NCBI RefSeq assembly: GCF_013408535.1
Contig: NZ_JACBZA010000001.1
Span: forward strand, 2,068,850-2,132,849
Length of the DNA stretch: 64,000 nucleotides
Source of the DNA: Actinopolymorpha cephalotaxi
GTDB taxonomy: Bacteria; Actinomycetota; Actinomycetes; Propionibacteriales; Actinopolymorphaceae
Direction of reading: 5' to 3'
The position numbers were made by a program, and so were the translations under genes. Below the pieces are notes generated by a model, which saw only the letters and a list, made by a program, of their open reading frames with translations, was not told the DNA's origin and did not search any database. Every line of letters starts with the position of its first letter. The stretch's first letter is position 1. Of the stretch, positions 7,904 through 16,748 are shown piece after piece.

Positions 7904-9850
7904 ATGGGCGCTGACCGTAAGCCAGGAACCACCTCTACCAAGTCGACCACGTCCACCACCTCGACCACCTCGACCACCGGCGCCGGCGGCATCCGCGGGC
8001 GGCTCGTGGACATTCTCCGGCTCGGCCGGCTGGCGACCGCTCTGGCCTGGCGGGCAAGCCCGAAAGCGCTCCTCGGCACGGTGCTGCTGTTGTGCGCCCA
8101 GGCCGCGTCGACGCCGGTGCAACTGCTGCTCGCCCGCGAGGTCGTCAACGCCGTCGCGCGGACCACGCCCGCGGCGCACCTCGGAGGGCCCGGGAGTGCC
8201 GTGCCGTTGGCGGGCTGGATCGCCGCGATGGCGGCGACGCTGGCGCTCGGCACGCTGCTGGAACCGTTCTCACGTACGTGCCAGAGCCTGGTCGGTGACC
8301 GGCTGGTCGGCTTCGTCACCGGCGAACTCGTCCGGGCCGCGAACCGCTGGCAGGGCCTGGCGAGGTTCGAGGATCCGGACTTCGCCGACGACCTGGAACG
8401 CGTGAGCAGCCAAGCGGCCCGGTCCGGTCTGGAGGTGATGGCCTACGGCACCCGCGCGGTGACGACGGTCGCCACGCTGGTGGCGTTGTGCGTACCCCTG
8501 GTCCGGCTGCACGTCCTCGTTCCGGTCGCGCTGGTCGCGGCGTGCGTACCCCTGCTGGCACGGCAGTTCGACTTCCAGAACACCACCGGCAGCAGGCTGT
8601 ACGCGCTCACGCCCCAGGCGCGAACGCTCAGGTACAGCAGGGATGTCATGGTGAGCACGGCCGAGGCCGGCGACGTCCGGTTGTTCGGACTGGGCGGGTA
8701 CTTCCGGCGTCGTTACGACGAGGCGTTCGCCGGCTCGGTCGGCGACCTCGACCGGCTGCGGTGGCGGCTCACCCCGCCGATGTGCCTGAGCGCGGGGCTC
8801 GCCGGCACCGCCGTCGGGGCGGTGTTCGGCTACGCCACCTGGCAGGTCGCCACCGGCCGGGGAAGTGTCGGCGACCTCGTTCTCTACGGCGGCACGTCCG
8901 CCGCCGTGCTGTCCACGGTCACCTCGCTGGGTTTCTACCTCGGCTTCCTGCCCATGGTGTTCGCGTTCCTGCCCAGCCTGGACCGGGTGCTGAACGCGCC
9001 GCCGGACCTGCCGGAGGCACCCGATCCGTTGCCGGCGCCACGGCCGATCCGGACCGGGATCGTCTTCGAGGACGTGCATTTCGGATACCCGGGCCGCGAC
9101 GAGCCCGTGCTGGCAGGTCTTTCGCTGCACCTGGCGCCGGGGGAGAGTTGCGCACTGGTCGGGCCGAACGGATCCGGCAAGACGACCATCGTCAAGCTGT
9201 TGTTGCGCCTGTACGACCCGACCGCCGGGCGGATCCTGCTGGACGGGCGCGACCTGCGCGACTACGACCTGGCCGATCTGCGCCGTGAGCTGGGCGTGCT
9301 GTTCCAGGACTTCGTACGCTACGAGTTCACCGCCGCGGACAACATCGGCTTCGGTGACCTGGCGGCACTGGACCAGGGCGGGGACCGCGCACGCCTGCTG
9401 GCCGCCGCCGAACGCGCGGGTGCCGCGGACCTGCTGGAGCGGTTGCCGGACGGGCTCGACACCGAGGTGGGTGTGCGGTTCGGCGGCCGTGAGCTGTCCG
9501 GCGGGGAGTGGCAGAAGCTCGCCCTGGCACGGGCGTTCGCCCGCGACTGCCAGGTGCTCGTACTGGACGAGCCGACCGCGTCCCTGGACACCCGGACCGA
9601 GTACGGCATCTTCGAACGCTTTGCCCAGCTGACGAAAGGGCGGACCGCGGTACTGGTGAGCCACCGGTTCTCCACCGTGCGGATGGCCGACCGGATCGTG
9701 GTGCTGGCGGCCGGGCGGGTGATCGAGGACGGAACCCACGCGGAGCTGATGGCGGCGGAAGGGGAGTACGCGCGGATGTACCGTACCCAGGCGGCGCAGT
9801 ACCTCGACGACTTCGAGGACTTAGAAGTCCCGAGCGGGGAACGGCGGTGA
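7904..9850 (+). CDS. ABC transporter ATP-binding/permease protein (half-exporter 1)
   Basis: A 648-residue type-IV ABC half-transporter. Six membrane helices span roughly residues 45-330. The nucleotide-binding domain has Walker A GPNGSGKTT at about 420, signature LSGGEWQKLALARAF and Walker B VLVLDEPTASLD. The N-terminal 25 residues are a Thr/Ser tandem repeat (STT units, 7926-7980) ahead of the membrane domain. ATG 7904 is the likely start; longer frames upstream overlap the divergent promoter region. It overlaps the second half-exporter by four bases (GTGA), so the two probably form a heterodimer. The substrate is unknown; related pairs export lipids, peptides or drugs. Confidence 0.9.
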   Translation: MGADRKPGTTSTKSTTSTTSTTSTTGAGGIRGRLVDILRLGRLATALAWRASPKALLGTVLLLCAQAASTPVQLLLAREVVNAVARTTPAAHLGGPGSAVPLAGWIAAMAATLALGTLLEPFSRTCQSLVGDRLVGFVTGELVRAANRWQGLARFEDPDFADDLERVSSQAARSGLEVMAYGTRAVTTVATLVALCVPLVRLHVLVPVALVAACVPLLARQFDFQNTTGSRLYALTPQARTLRYSRDVMVSTAEAGDVRLFGLGGYFRRRYDEAFAGSVGDLDRLRWRLTPPMCLSAGLAGTAVGAVFGYATWQVATGRGSVGDLVLYGGTSAAVLSTVTSLGFYLGFLPMVFAFLPSLDRVLNAPPDLPEAPDPLPAPRPIRTGIVFEDVHFGYPGRDEPVLAGLSLHLAPGESCALVGPNGSGKTTIVKLLLRLYDPTAGRILLDGRDLRDYDLADLRRELGVLFQDFVRYEFTAADNIGFGDLAALDQGGDRARLLAAAERAGAADLLERLPDGLDTEVGVRFGGRELSGGEWQKLALARAFARDCQVLVLDEPTASLDTRTEYGIFERFAQLTKGRTAVLVSHRFSTVRMADRIVVLAAGRVIEDGTHAELMAAEGEYARMYRTQAAQYLDDFEDLEVPSGERR

Positions 9851-11664
9851 GCGCCGTGCGGGGACTCGCGGGGCGCGTGCGGTCGACCGCCGTGCTGTAC
9901 GCACGGGGCGCGCGCCTGGCCTACGCCCACCGGCCCGGCCTGGCCGCCGGCACCCTCGCCCTTCTCGCCACGACCAGCCTGCTGCCCGTACTGCAGCCGT
10001 GGCTGCTCGGCGAGGTCGTCGACGGACTGGGCCAGGGCGGCGGACCGGCCACGATCACCCTGCTGGCCGCCGGTTACGCGCTGACGCTGGTGTTGCCCGC
10101 GCTGCTCGTGCCGGTACGCCAGTCCCTCGACTCCTCCCTGGACGCGCACGCGCTCGGTGCTGTCGACCGGCACGTCCTGGACGCGGGCGGCCGGCTGGTC
10201 GACCTCACCAGGATCGAACGACCGGCCTTCCACGACGAGGCGCAGCGGGCCACCTCCTCGGCCTCGTGGGTGTCCCGGTTCGGGATCCTCACCCAGCAGA
10301 CCGCCGGCCAGGGTGTGACGGTGCTCGGCCTGCTGCTGCTCGTCGCCGGACTGTCCCCGTGGGTCGCCGTTGCGCTGGCGGTGTCGGTCGTACCCCACCT
10401 GGTGGCGTACCGGAGGATGAGCTGGCAGCAGTGGCAGACGATGGCCGACCAGTCCCGCCCGGCGCGGGAGATGGACTACTGCGTACGCCTCACCACCTCC
10501 GCCGACGGCGCCAAGGAGGTAAGGGTGTTCGGGCTGGGCGAGTGGTTCCTGCGTCGCTACCAGCGGCTCTTCAGGGCGGCGTACGGCGAGGTGCGCCGGT
10601 TGCGGCTACGTCACCTCGCCGTGTCGGCGGGGTTCGGCCTCCTGCACGCGCTCGCCCTGGCCGGCGGGTTCTGGTACGTCGCGCACCAGGCCGGTGCGGG
10701 CCGGCTCGCCGTCGGCGACGTCGCGCTGTACGTCAACGCGGTGGTGCAGTTGGAGGCGGGGCTGTTCGGCCTGTCGATGTCACCCGGCATGGTGTTCGAG
10801 CTGGGCCTGTACCTGCGGCAGTTGTTCGCGTTCACCGACGCCGCCGCGCCGGGCATCGCGCTGCCGCCGGCCGCCGCCGGTCTGCCCGCGCCGGCCCGGC
10901 ACCACGAGGGTGTGGACTTCACCGACGTCGCGTTCACGTATCCGAACGCATCCGCCGGAAGCGAGCCGATCCTGCGCGGTGTCAACGCCGCCTTGCCCGC
11001 CGGCACGGTCACCGCGGTGGTGGGCGACAACGGGGCGGGCAAGAGCACCCTGGTCAAGTTGCTCACCACGATGTACGACCCCACCGCCGGGTACCTCCGG
11101 CTCGACGGGCGCCCGCTGTCCGCGTACGACCTCGCGTCCCTGCGCGCCTCGACCGGCGGTGTCTTCCAGGACTTCGCCCGCTTCGCGCTCACCGCCGGTG
11201 AGAACATCGCGGTCGGGGCCGGCGACGCGACGGCCACGCCCGAGCAGATCCGCGCGGCGGCGCGGGCGGCCGGTGCGGACTCCGTGGTCGCCACCCTGCC
11301 CGACGACTACGACACCCCGCTCATCCGGACGTTCGACGGTGGCGTCGACCTGTCCGGCGGGCAGTGGCAGAAGCTCGCCACCGCACGCGGTCTGCTGCGG
11401 GACGCGGCCCTGGTGGTGCTGGACGAGCCGACTGCCGCACTCGACGTGGACGCCGAGCGCCGGTTGTTCGACACCTTCCGTACGCTGCTTGCCGGGCGGA
11501 CCGGAGTGCTCGTCAGCCACCGCTTCTCCACGGTCCGGATGGCCGACCAGATCCTCGTCCTCGAGAACGGTGTCGTGGTGGAGGCGGGCAGTCACACCGA
11601 CCTGCTGGCGCTCGACGGGAGGTACGCCGCGATGTTCGAGATGCAGGCGGGGCGCTACCGCTGA
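9847..11664 (+). CDS. ABC transporter ATP-binding/permease protein (half-exporter 2)
   Basis: A 605-residue partner of the preceding half-exporter. The start is GTG 9847, overlapping the previous stop. The membrane domain covers about residues 15-320. Walker A is GDNGAGKST at about 393, the signature is LSGGQWQKLATARGL and Walker B is LVVLDEPTAALD. Both nucleotide sites look intact, so neither partner is obviously degenerate. The GEWQK/GQWQK signature variants are typical of actinobacterial exporters of this group. No regulator is coupled to the pair. Confidence 0.9.
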   Translation: MSAVRGLAGRVRSTAVLYARGARLAYAHRPGLAAGTLALLATTSLLPVLQPWLLGEVVDGLGQGGGPATITLLAAGYALTLVLPALLVPVRQSLDSSLDAHALGAVDRHVLDAGGRLVDLTRIERPAFHDEAQRATSSASWVSRFGILTQQTAGQGVTVLGLLLLVAGLSPWVAVALAVSVVPHLVAYRRMSWQQWQTMADQSRPAREMDYCVRLTTSADGAKEVRVFGLGEWFLRRYQRLFRAAYGEVRRLRLRHLAVSAGFGLLHALALAGGFWYVAHQAGAGRLAVGDVALYVNAVVQLEAGLFGLSMSPGMVFELGLYLRQLFAFTDAAAPGIALPPAAAGLPAPARHHEGVDFTDVAFTYPNASAGSEPILRGVNAALPAGTVTAVVGDNGAGKSTLVKLLTTMYDPTAGYLRLDGRPLSAYDLASLRASTGGVFQDFARFALTAGENIAVGAGDATATPEQIRAAARAAGADSVVATLPDDYDTPLIRTFDGGVDLSGGQWQKLATARGLLRDAALVVLDEPTAALDVDAERRLFDTFRTLLAGRTGVLVSHRFSTVRMADQILVLENGVVVEAGSHTDLLALDGRYAAMFEMQAGRYR

Positions 11665-11777
11665 CCGCTCGCGGAGCCGCCCCGAACATCGCGCCGACAG
11701 TGGCGGACGTGGCTCGGCCAGACCAAAGCGGTGGCCGGGGTTCCGATTCGGCAGGGTATGAGTAGTATCGTCCGGCG

Positions 11778-11984
11778 ATGATTCGAATTCGTGGCGACGA
11801 ACAGGCTGGCTACCACACCATGGTGTCCTGCGACGAGTGCCAGACCAGCATGGTGTTCCGGCCGGACGACCACGGGTTGTGGGTCGGGTCTCCCCGCCAG
11901 GTGCGGATGTATCTCACCGACCACAAGGGCTGGGTCTGGGATCACGACTCCGACTCGTTCTACTGCCCGCAGCACTTCCGCTGA
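11778..11984 (+). CDS. Small Cys-rich hypothetical protein
   Basis: 68 residues, with a CDEC motif near residue 18 and YCPQHF at the C-terminus. Together these give a possible four-ligand zinc site (CxxC and CxxH). The middle is rich in Trp, Asp and Gly. TAGTAT at 11763-11768 is a good -10 box placing the transcription start within a few bases of ATG 11778, so the message may be nearly leaderless. I do not recognise the family. Structure and codon use support a real gene; function is unknown, possibly a nucleic-acid-binding or redox-sensing mini-protein. Confidence 0.6.
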   Translation: MIRIRGDEQAGYHTMVSCDECQTSMVFRPDDHGLWVGSPRQVRMYLTDHKGWVWDHDSDSFYCPQHFR

Positions 11985-12072
11985 GCGTTTTCGCATCCGC
12001 CCGTCTACGGTGGTCGCCACTACGTCCCGCGCTCGGGTGGGCGTGTCGTCGCGTGCGTGCGGGAGGTCATGG

Positions 12073-12534
12073 GTGGGGTCCGACGATCCGGTCGATCCAA
12101 TCGATCCAGGTGATCCGGTCGAGGCGGTCGAACGCGAGCTCGCGGTGTTGTTGCGCCGCGCCCGGTCGACCTCGGGGACCATCGCCCGTGAGCTGCATCC
12201 CGACCTCGGCGCCGCGGCGTACGGCATCCTGTTCAACCTCCAGCAGACCGGCGGCGCCCGCATGACCGACATCGCCGCGTTCTTCGGGGTGGGCAAGCCC
12301 ACCATCAGCCGCCAGGTCGGGTTGCTGGAACGCCTCGGTTTCGTGGAACGCGTCGAGGATCCCGACGACCGTCGCGCGGTGACGTTACGGCTCACCGACG
12401 AGGGCTCGGCGCGGCTGGTCGAGGCCCAGGAGGCCCGCAGGGCCCGGTTGCGCGCATCCCTGGACTCCTGGCCGCGCGAGGACCTGGGGACACTCGGCCG
12501 GCTGCTGCACCGGTTCAACGACCAACAGGTCTGA
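12073..12534 (+). CDS. MarR family transcriptional regulator
   Basis: About 153 residues with the MarR winged-helix core: TDIAAFFGVGKPTISRQVGLLERLGFVER as recognition helix region and DPDDRRAVTLRLTDEG as the wing. The start is GTG 12073, chosen because GGGAGG lies six bases upstream; the open frame extends further but without coding character. The N-terminus is a run of Asp-Pro pairs (DDPVDPIDPGDP). No co-directional target gene follows, and the gene ends in a terminator facing the ASCH gene. It probably controls itself or the small gene at 11778, which is inference. Confidence 0.85.
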   Translation: MGSDDPVDPIDPGDPVEAVERELAVLLRRARSTSGTIARELHPDLGAAAYGILFNLQQTGGARMTDIAAFFGVGKPTISRQVGLLERLGFVERVEDPDDRRAVTLRLTDEGSARLVEAQEARRARLRASLDSWPREDLGTLGRLLHRFNDQQV

Positions 12535-12557
12535 GCCGCAAGCGGGGCTTGCGGCTC
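12533..12557. terminator. Terminator hairpin after the MarR gene
   Basis: GAGCCGCAAGC and GCTTGCGGCTC form a perfect 11-bp stem with loop GGG. It starts at the last two bases of the MarR stop codon. It lies between convergent genes, so it can act in both directions. Confidence 0.65.
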
Positions 12558-12586
12558 GAGTAAGCCGCGAGCTGACAGCGCGCAAC

Positions 12587-12636
12587 GCCGCGTTGACACC
12601 GCGTTGACCCACCACGTTGACCCACCGCGTCGACAG
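12587..12636. repeat. Degenerate 13-bp tandem repeats between convergent genes
   Basis: About four head-to-tail copies of a unit like CCGCGTTGACCCA, with variants ending GACA. They lie in the 150-bp gap between the MarR and ASCH genes. They may be a simple-sequence expansion; no promoter role is expected because both genes end here. Confidence 0.45.
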
Positions 12637-12686
12637 GGCGCCTCCGAGGGATGGCCGGGCGGATCCCGCGCGTCTGTCCGCTGCCG

Positions 12687-13148
12687 TCACCGCGACCGCA
12701 GGTCGGCGGCCACCTCGAACCGTTCGAGCACCACGGGGGTGGAGTCGCTCACGGTGAAGTCCGGGTCGCCGAGTGCCTCGCGAGCCTGCTCGCTGTGCCA
12801 GAAGTCCTCGTGGTCGGCCCGCCAGGCCTCGACGGTGGTGTGCCCCTCGCCCTCGTCGGCGGCGTGCTCCTCGTCCACGTCCTCCAGCGGAACCACCTGG
12901 ACGTCGGTCGTCTCGATCACCGCCACCGGGCGGTCCGCGGAGTCGATCACGACCGACCGGTCGCCGACGGCCGGCAGCGGCTCGCGGGCGCGTTCGTACT
13001 CCGTCAGCAGGCTGGTGGTCGTGGTCTTCGCGCCGTCCAGGATCGCCGCGACCAGCCGGTCACGCAGCGGTCCGGGGAAGGCGAAGAGGGCCCGGGGCAG
13101 TCCGGACAGATCCACCGGCTCGTGCGGCGCGCCCTGGTCGGTCGTCAC
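12687..13148 (-). CDS. ASCH domain-containing protein
   Basis: About 153 residues from GTG 13148. It contains the ASCH fold pattern: RDRLVAAILDGAKTTTTSLLTEY, then LPAVGDRSVVIDSADRPVAVIETTDV, and a C-terminal WRADHEDFW segment. ASCH proteins are small PUA-related beta-barrels proposed to bind RNA or nucleotides; some are amidases or ribonucleases. An upstream extension to 13277 is open but overlaps the MarR promoter at 13237-13278 and lacks coding character, so the internal GTG is preferred. The gene is divergent from the MarR-MFS operon. The physiological role is unknown. Confidence 0.8.
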   Translation of the reverse strand: MTTDQGAPHEPVDLSGLPRALFAFPGPLRDRLVAAILDGAKTTTTSLLTEYERAREPLPAVGDRSVVIDSADRPVAVIETTDVQVVPLEDVDEEHAADEGEGHTTVEAWRADHEDFWHSEQAREALGDPDFTVSDSTPVVLERFEVAADLRSR

Positions 13149-13236
13149 GAACAAGGACCCTACGACTCCGGCGCGCGGACCGGTAGCCACCCGTGCCGTC
13201 CGTCGCCGGACCGGAACAACGCGTCCACCAAGATGG

Positions 13237-13278
13237 TTGCTTAGGGCAGCTAATGGGCATATAGTTGCCCGGGGCAAC
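13237..13278 (+). promoter_or_regulatory. Promoter with MarR operator for the MFS/YceI operon
   Basis: TTGCTT (13237-13242) and TATAGT (13260-13265) are spaced 17 bp, a close match to a housekeeping promoter. GTTGCCC-G-GGGCAAC (13264-13278) is a perfect 7-bp inverted repeat over the transcription start. A looser copy, TTGCTTAGGGCAGC, covers the -35. This is the layout of an autorepressed MarR operon, with the first gene encoding the repressor. Assignment of the protein to the sites is inference. Confidence 0.65.
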
Positions 13279-13291
13279 GATGGGGGTGAAC

Positions 13292-13822
13292 ATGGATGTG
13301 ACCCGCACCCAGCTCGAGGAACTCATCCGAGCGATTCACGACGTGATACTCATCCGCAAGGACATCTCCCGGCTGGCGGCGAGCAAGCGCTGTCACTTCG
13401 GCGCGCTCAGCGTGCTGGCCACGCTGGCGACGTCCGGTGACGCGAGGGTGAGCCACCTCGCCGAGGCGCTGATGGTCGACGTGTCGGTCGCCAGCAGGCA
13501 GCTCGCCCAGTTGGAGGCGCACGGATACGTGGGCCGCCGGGCGGATCCCGCCGACGGCAGAGCGCACCTGGTGTTCGTCACCGAGGCGGGACGGCAGGAG
13601 CTGGCGTCCGTTCGCGCGGACGTGGTCGACCACTTCGAGTCCGCACTGCACGAGTGGCAGGGCGGGGACGTCGCCACCCTGACCGCGCAGCTGCGCAGGT
13701 TGCGAGCCGACCTCGGCCTGAGCCGGCTCGAGCCCTCACCCGGCGCCGACACCGCGGTCCGCGCCGAGCCCGACCACCCGAACCACCAGCAGCACCGCAC
13801 AGGAGTTGACGCACTCTCATGA
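13292..13822 (+). CDS. MarR family regulator of the MFS/YceI operon
   Basis: About 176 residues. The winged helix is seen in FGALSVLATLATSGDARVSHLAEAL, SVASRQLAQLEAHGYVGRR and ADGRAHLVFVTEAGR. ATG 13292 has GGGGGTG seven bases upstream, better than ATG 13280. The stop overlaps the transporter start (ATGA). MarR proteins next to drug-type MFS pumps usually repress the pump and are released by its substrate or a related phenolic or lipophilic ligand. The palindrome at 13264-13278 is the probable binding site. Confidence 0.88.
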   Translation: MDVTRTQLEELIRAIHDVILIRKDISRLAASKRCHFGALSVLATLATSGDARVSHLAEALMVDVSVASRQLAQLEAHGYVGRRADPADGRAHLVFVTEAGRQELASVRADVVDHFESALHEWQGGDVATLTAQLRRLRADLGLSRLEPSPGADTAVRAEPDHPNHQQHRTGVDALS

Positions 13823-16740
13823 CGACCCAGACCGCTCCGGCAGCTGCTCCCGCAGCTCCCGCGTCCGAGGGGATGACGCACCGGCAGGTCCTGGAGGCGC
13901 TGTCCGGCCTCCTCCTCGGCATGCTCGTCACGATCCTGTCCTCCACCGTGGTCTCCACGGCACTGCCGCGCATCGTCAGCGAGCTCGGCGGCAGCCAGTC
14001 CGCGTTCACCTGGGTCGTCACCGCGTCCCTGCTGTCGATGACGATCAGTACGCCGATCTGGGGCAAGCTCGCCGACCTGTTCAGCCGCAAGCTTCTGGTG
14101 CAGATCGCGCTGGTCGTGTTCGTCGTCGGCTCCGCGCTGGCCGGCCTGTCGCAGAACGTCGGCGAGCTGATCGGCCTGCGGGTCCTGCAGGGCCTGGGCG
14201 CCGGTGGCCTCACCGCGCTGTCGCAGGTCATCCTGGCCGACATCATCAGCCCCCGCGACCGCGGCCGCTACATGGGCTTCCTCGGCGCGACGATGGCGGT
14301 TGGCACGGTCGCCGGACCGCTCATCGGCGGTGTCCTCACCGACTCCCCGCTGGGCTGGCGTTCGACGTTCTACGTGGGTGTGCCGTTCGCCGTGATCGCC
14401 CTTGCCGTACTGCAGAAGACCCTGCACCTGCCGCGCATCCGTCGCGAGGTGAGCATCGACTACGTGGGCGCGGTCCTGCTCAGCGCCGGCGTGGCGACTC
14501 TGCTGATCTGGGTCACGCTGGCCGGCAACCAGTTCGACTGGGCCTCCACGACCACCGCGGTCATGGTGGGCGGGGCCGTCGTGGTGCTGATCCTCGCCAT
14601 CGTGGCCGAGCACCGGGCGAAGGAACCCATCCTGCCGCTGTGGCTCTTCCGCAACCGCACCTTCGTGTTCGCCGTCATCGCCAGCGTCGCGGTCGGCGTG
14701 ACGATGTTCGGCACGTCGGTGTTCCTCAGCCAGTACATGCAGATCGCCCGGGGCAAGTCGCCCACGGTCGCCGGTCTGATCAGCATCCCGATGGCGGTCG
14801 GCAGCCTCGTCGCCGGCACCGTGATCGGGCAGATCATCACCCGCACCGGCCGGTGGAAGCGCTGGATGGTGCTCGGTGGCGTACTCCTGATCGCCGGATC
14901 GGTGGCGATGGGCACGATCGACTACCACACCAGCTTCACCCGGATCAGCGTCTCGCTGCTGCTCCTCGGTCTCGGCGTCGGCATGGTGATGCAGAACCTC
15001 GTCCTCGCGGTGCAGAACACCATCTCCATCAGGGAGATGGGCGCGGCCAGCGCGGGCGTGGCATTCTTCCGGAGCATGGGCGGTGCGATCGGCGTGGCCG
15101 CGCTCGGCGCCGTCCTCGCCCACCAGGTGACCTCCGACATCGCCTCCGGCCTGGCCCGGCTCGGCATCAAGGCGGCTCCCGGCGGCGACGCGGTGCCGGA
15201 GGTGTCGAAGCTGCCGCCGCCGGTGCGCGAGCTGGTGGAGAAGGCGTACGGCCAGGGTGTCGCCGACATCTTCATGGTGGCCGCGCCGATCGCGGTGATC
15301 GCGCTGATCGCGATCCTGTGCATCAAGGAGATCCCGCTCGGTACGAAGAGCGGCATCCAGCAGACCCTGGAGGCCGAGCGACTCGCTGCCGAAGGAGCTC
15401 AGGGCGCGCAGGAGGTGGAGGCCTCGCAGGGCGCGCAGACCACGCAGGTCGAGGAGACCGACCGGGTGCCGGTGCCGGTGCGGGCGAACGAGAGCCTGGA
15501 GCCGGTCGGCATCCGCAACGGCAACGGCCATCCCGCCTCCGCCGGCTCCCGCCTCGCGGCCGATGCCGCCGACTGGGCAGGCATGGACGCCGACGGCGCG
15601 GGTGGCAAGACCGTCTCGGAGCGGGACCTGGACTCCCTCGTCGGCGTCGGCGGTCCGCGCCGGGAGTGGCACGCCAACGGCGCGCACCGGCTGGACAACG
15701 GCCGATCCGACAACGGCCGTCCCGAGAACGGCCGCTCCGAGAACGGCCGGCCCGCTTCGTCCGTACGACCCGGCGCTTTCCCGCCCGCTCACCTGGCCCG
15801 CTCGCCGGAGGGGACCGGTGGGAGCGAGACCGGGTACGGCCGCGGCAACGACCAGGGCGGTGACAACGCCGACAGCGGCAACGGATTCGGTGGTGGTGGC
15901 GACGGTAACGGTGGTTTCGGCAACGGCGGTCCCGGGGGCGACGACTCCGGCGCCTCCGGAGGCCGGCCGGCCGGGCAGTCCGCCGCGGTCGTCGGTGTCG
16001 TCCGGCGCGCGGACGGAACCCCCGTCGTCAATGCGGCATTGACACTGATCAACCTCGGCGGCCACCAGGTCGGGCGTACGTCCAGCGGTTCCGACGGCCG
16101 GTACCAACTCGCCGCCGACCCGGGCGGAACGTACGTCCTGATCGCGTCGGCACCGGCCAGCGAGCCGCGCGCCTCGACGGTCTCGGTCGGGCAGACGCCG
16201 GTCACCGTCGACGTCGAACTGTCCGGGGTCAGCGGGCTGGTCGGCGAGGTGCGCTCGGCCGAGGACGGGCTCCCGGTCGCCGAGGCGGTCGCGGTGCTCA
16301 CCGACGCATGTGGTGAGGTGGTCGCCTCCCGGATCGCCGGCGCCGACGGCGGCTTCCGGTTCGACGACCTGGGTGCGGCGGCGTACACCCTCGCGGTGCG
16401 GGCCGAGGGCTACCAGCCGGTGGCGCTGCCGGTCAGCGTGGCCGAGCTCGGCGAGACCCGGCGTGACGTCGAGCTTGTCGCCAAGGCCGCCCTGCGGGGG
16501 ACCGCGCGCGACCGGTACGGCCGGCCGCTGCGGGACGCGCGGGTCATGCTGCTCGACGGGAACGGTGACGTCGTACGCACCGTCTTCACCGACGACAACG
16601 GCGGCTACGCTCTCGACGACCTCGCGGCCGGCGACTACACCGTCGTGGCCACCGGCTACCCGGCGGTGACCAGCTCGGTACGGCTCGGCGGCGGCGACGT
16701 CGGCGCACACGACGTCGAGCTGGGCCACCCGGAGGTGTGA
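13819..16740 (+). CDS. MFS exporter (DHA2/EmrB type) fused to three carboxypeptidase-regulatory-like domains
   Basis: A 973-residue protein, about twice the length of an ordinary 14-helix MFS pump. Residues 1 to about 515 are an EmrB/QacA-type transporter (motif PIWGKLADLFSRK after helix 2; motif C-like AVGTVAGPLIGG). Next is a linker rich in Gly, Asn and Arg with repeats of NGRSENGRP type (around 15700-15760). From about residue 721 come three consecutive beta-sandwich units of the CarboxypepD_reg/transthyretin-like type, each with a DGxYxL/DGGFRF-like core and a TLAVRAEGY or TVVATGY strand. The linker is hydrophilic, so the tail lies on one side of the membrane. It is co-transcribed with a MarR gene and a YceI protein that carries the same domain type. 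The substrate is unknown. Confidence 0.9.
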   Translation: MTTQTAPAAAPAAPASEGMTHRQVLEALSGLLLGMLVTILSSTVVSTALPRIVSELGGSQSAFTWVVTASLLSMTISTPIWGKLADLFSRKLLVQIALVVFVVGSALAGLSQNVGELIGLRVLQGLGAGGLTALSQVILADIISPRDRGRYMGFLGATMAVGTVAGPLIGGVLTDSPLGWRSTFYVGVPFAVIALAVLQKTLHLPRIRREVSIDYVGAVLLSAGVATLLIWVTLAGNQFDWASTTTAVMVGGAVVVLILAIVAEHRAKEPILPLWLFRNRTFVFAVIASVAVGVTMFGTSVFLSQYMQIARGKSPTVAGLISIPMAVGSLVAGTVIGQIITRTGRWKRWMVLGGVLLIAGSVAMGTIDYHTSFTRISVSLLLLGLGVGMVMQNLVLAVQNTISIREMGAASAGVAFFRSMGGAIGVAALGAVLAHQVTSDIASGLARLGIKAAPGGDAVPEVSKLPPPVRELVEKAYGQGVADIFMVAAPIAVIALIAILCIKEIPLGTKSGIQQTLEAERLAAEGAQGAQEVEASQGAQTTQVEETDRVPVPVRANESLEPVGIRNGNGHPASAGSRLAADAADWAGMDADGAGGKTVSERDLDSLVGVGGPRREWHANGAHRLDNGRSDNGRPENGRSENGRPASSVRPGAFPPAHLARSPEGTGGSETGYGRGNDQGGDNADSGNGFGGGGDGNGGFGNGGPGGDDSGASGGRPAGQSAAVVGVVRRADGTPVVNAALTLINLGGHQVGRTSSGSDGRYQLAADPGGTYVLIASAPASEPRASTVSVGQTPVTVDVELSGVSGLVGEVRSAEDGLPVAEAVAVLTDACGEVVASRIAGADGGFRFDDLGAAAYTLAVRAEGYQPVALPVSVAELGETRRDVELVAKAALRGTARDRYGRPLRDARVMLLDGNGDVVRTVFTDDNGGYALDDLAAGDYTVVATGYPAVTSSVRLGGGDVGAHDVELGHPEV

Positions 16741-16748
16741 GGAGCGGC

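Noticed and set aside
13149-13277. Upstream extension of the ASCH gene
   Set aside because: It would run through the MarR promoter and operator and has no coding character; GTG 13148 gives a normal-length protein.
13393-16728. 1100-codon minus-strand frame opposite the MFS fusion
   Set aside because: It mirrors the codon bias of the real gene, has no ribosome site or recognisable fold, and overlaps a clearly conserved transporter.
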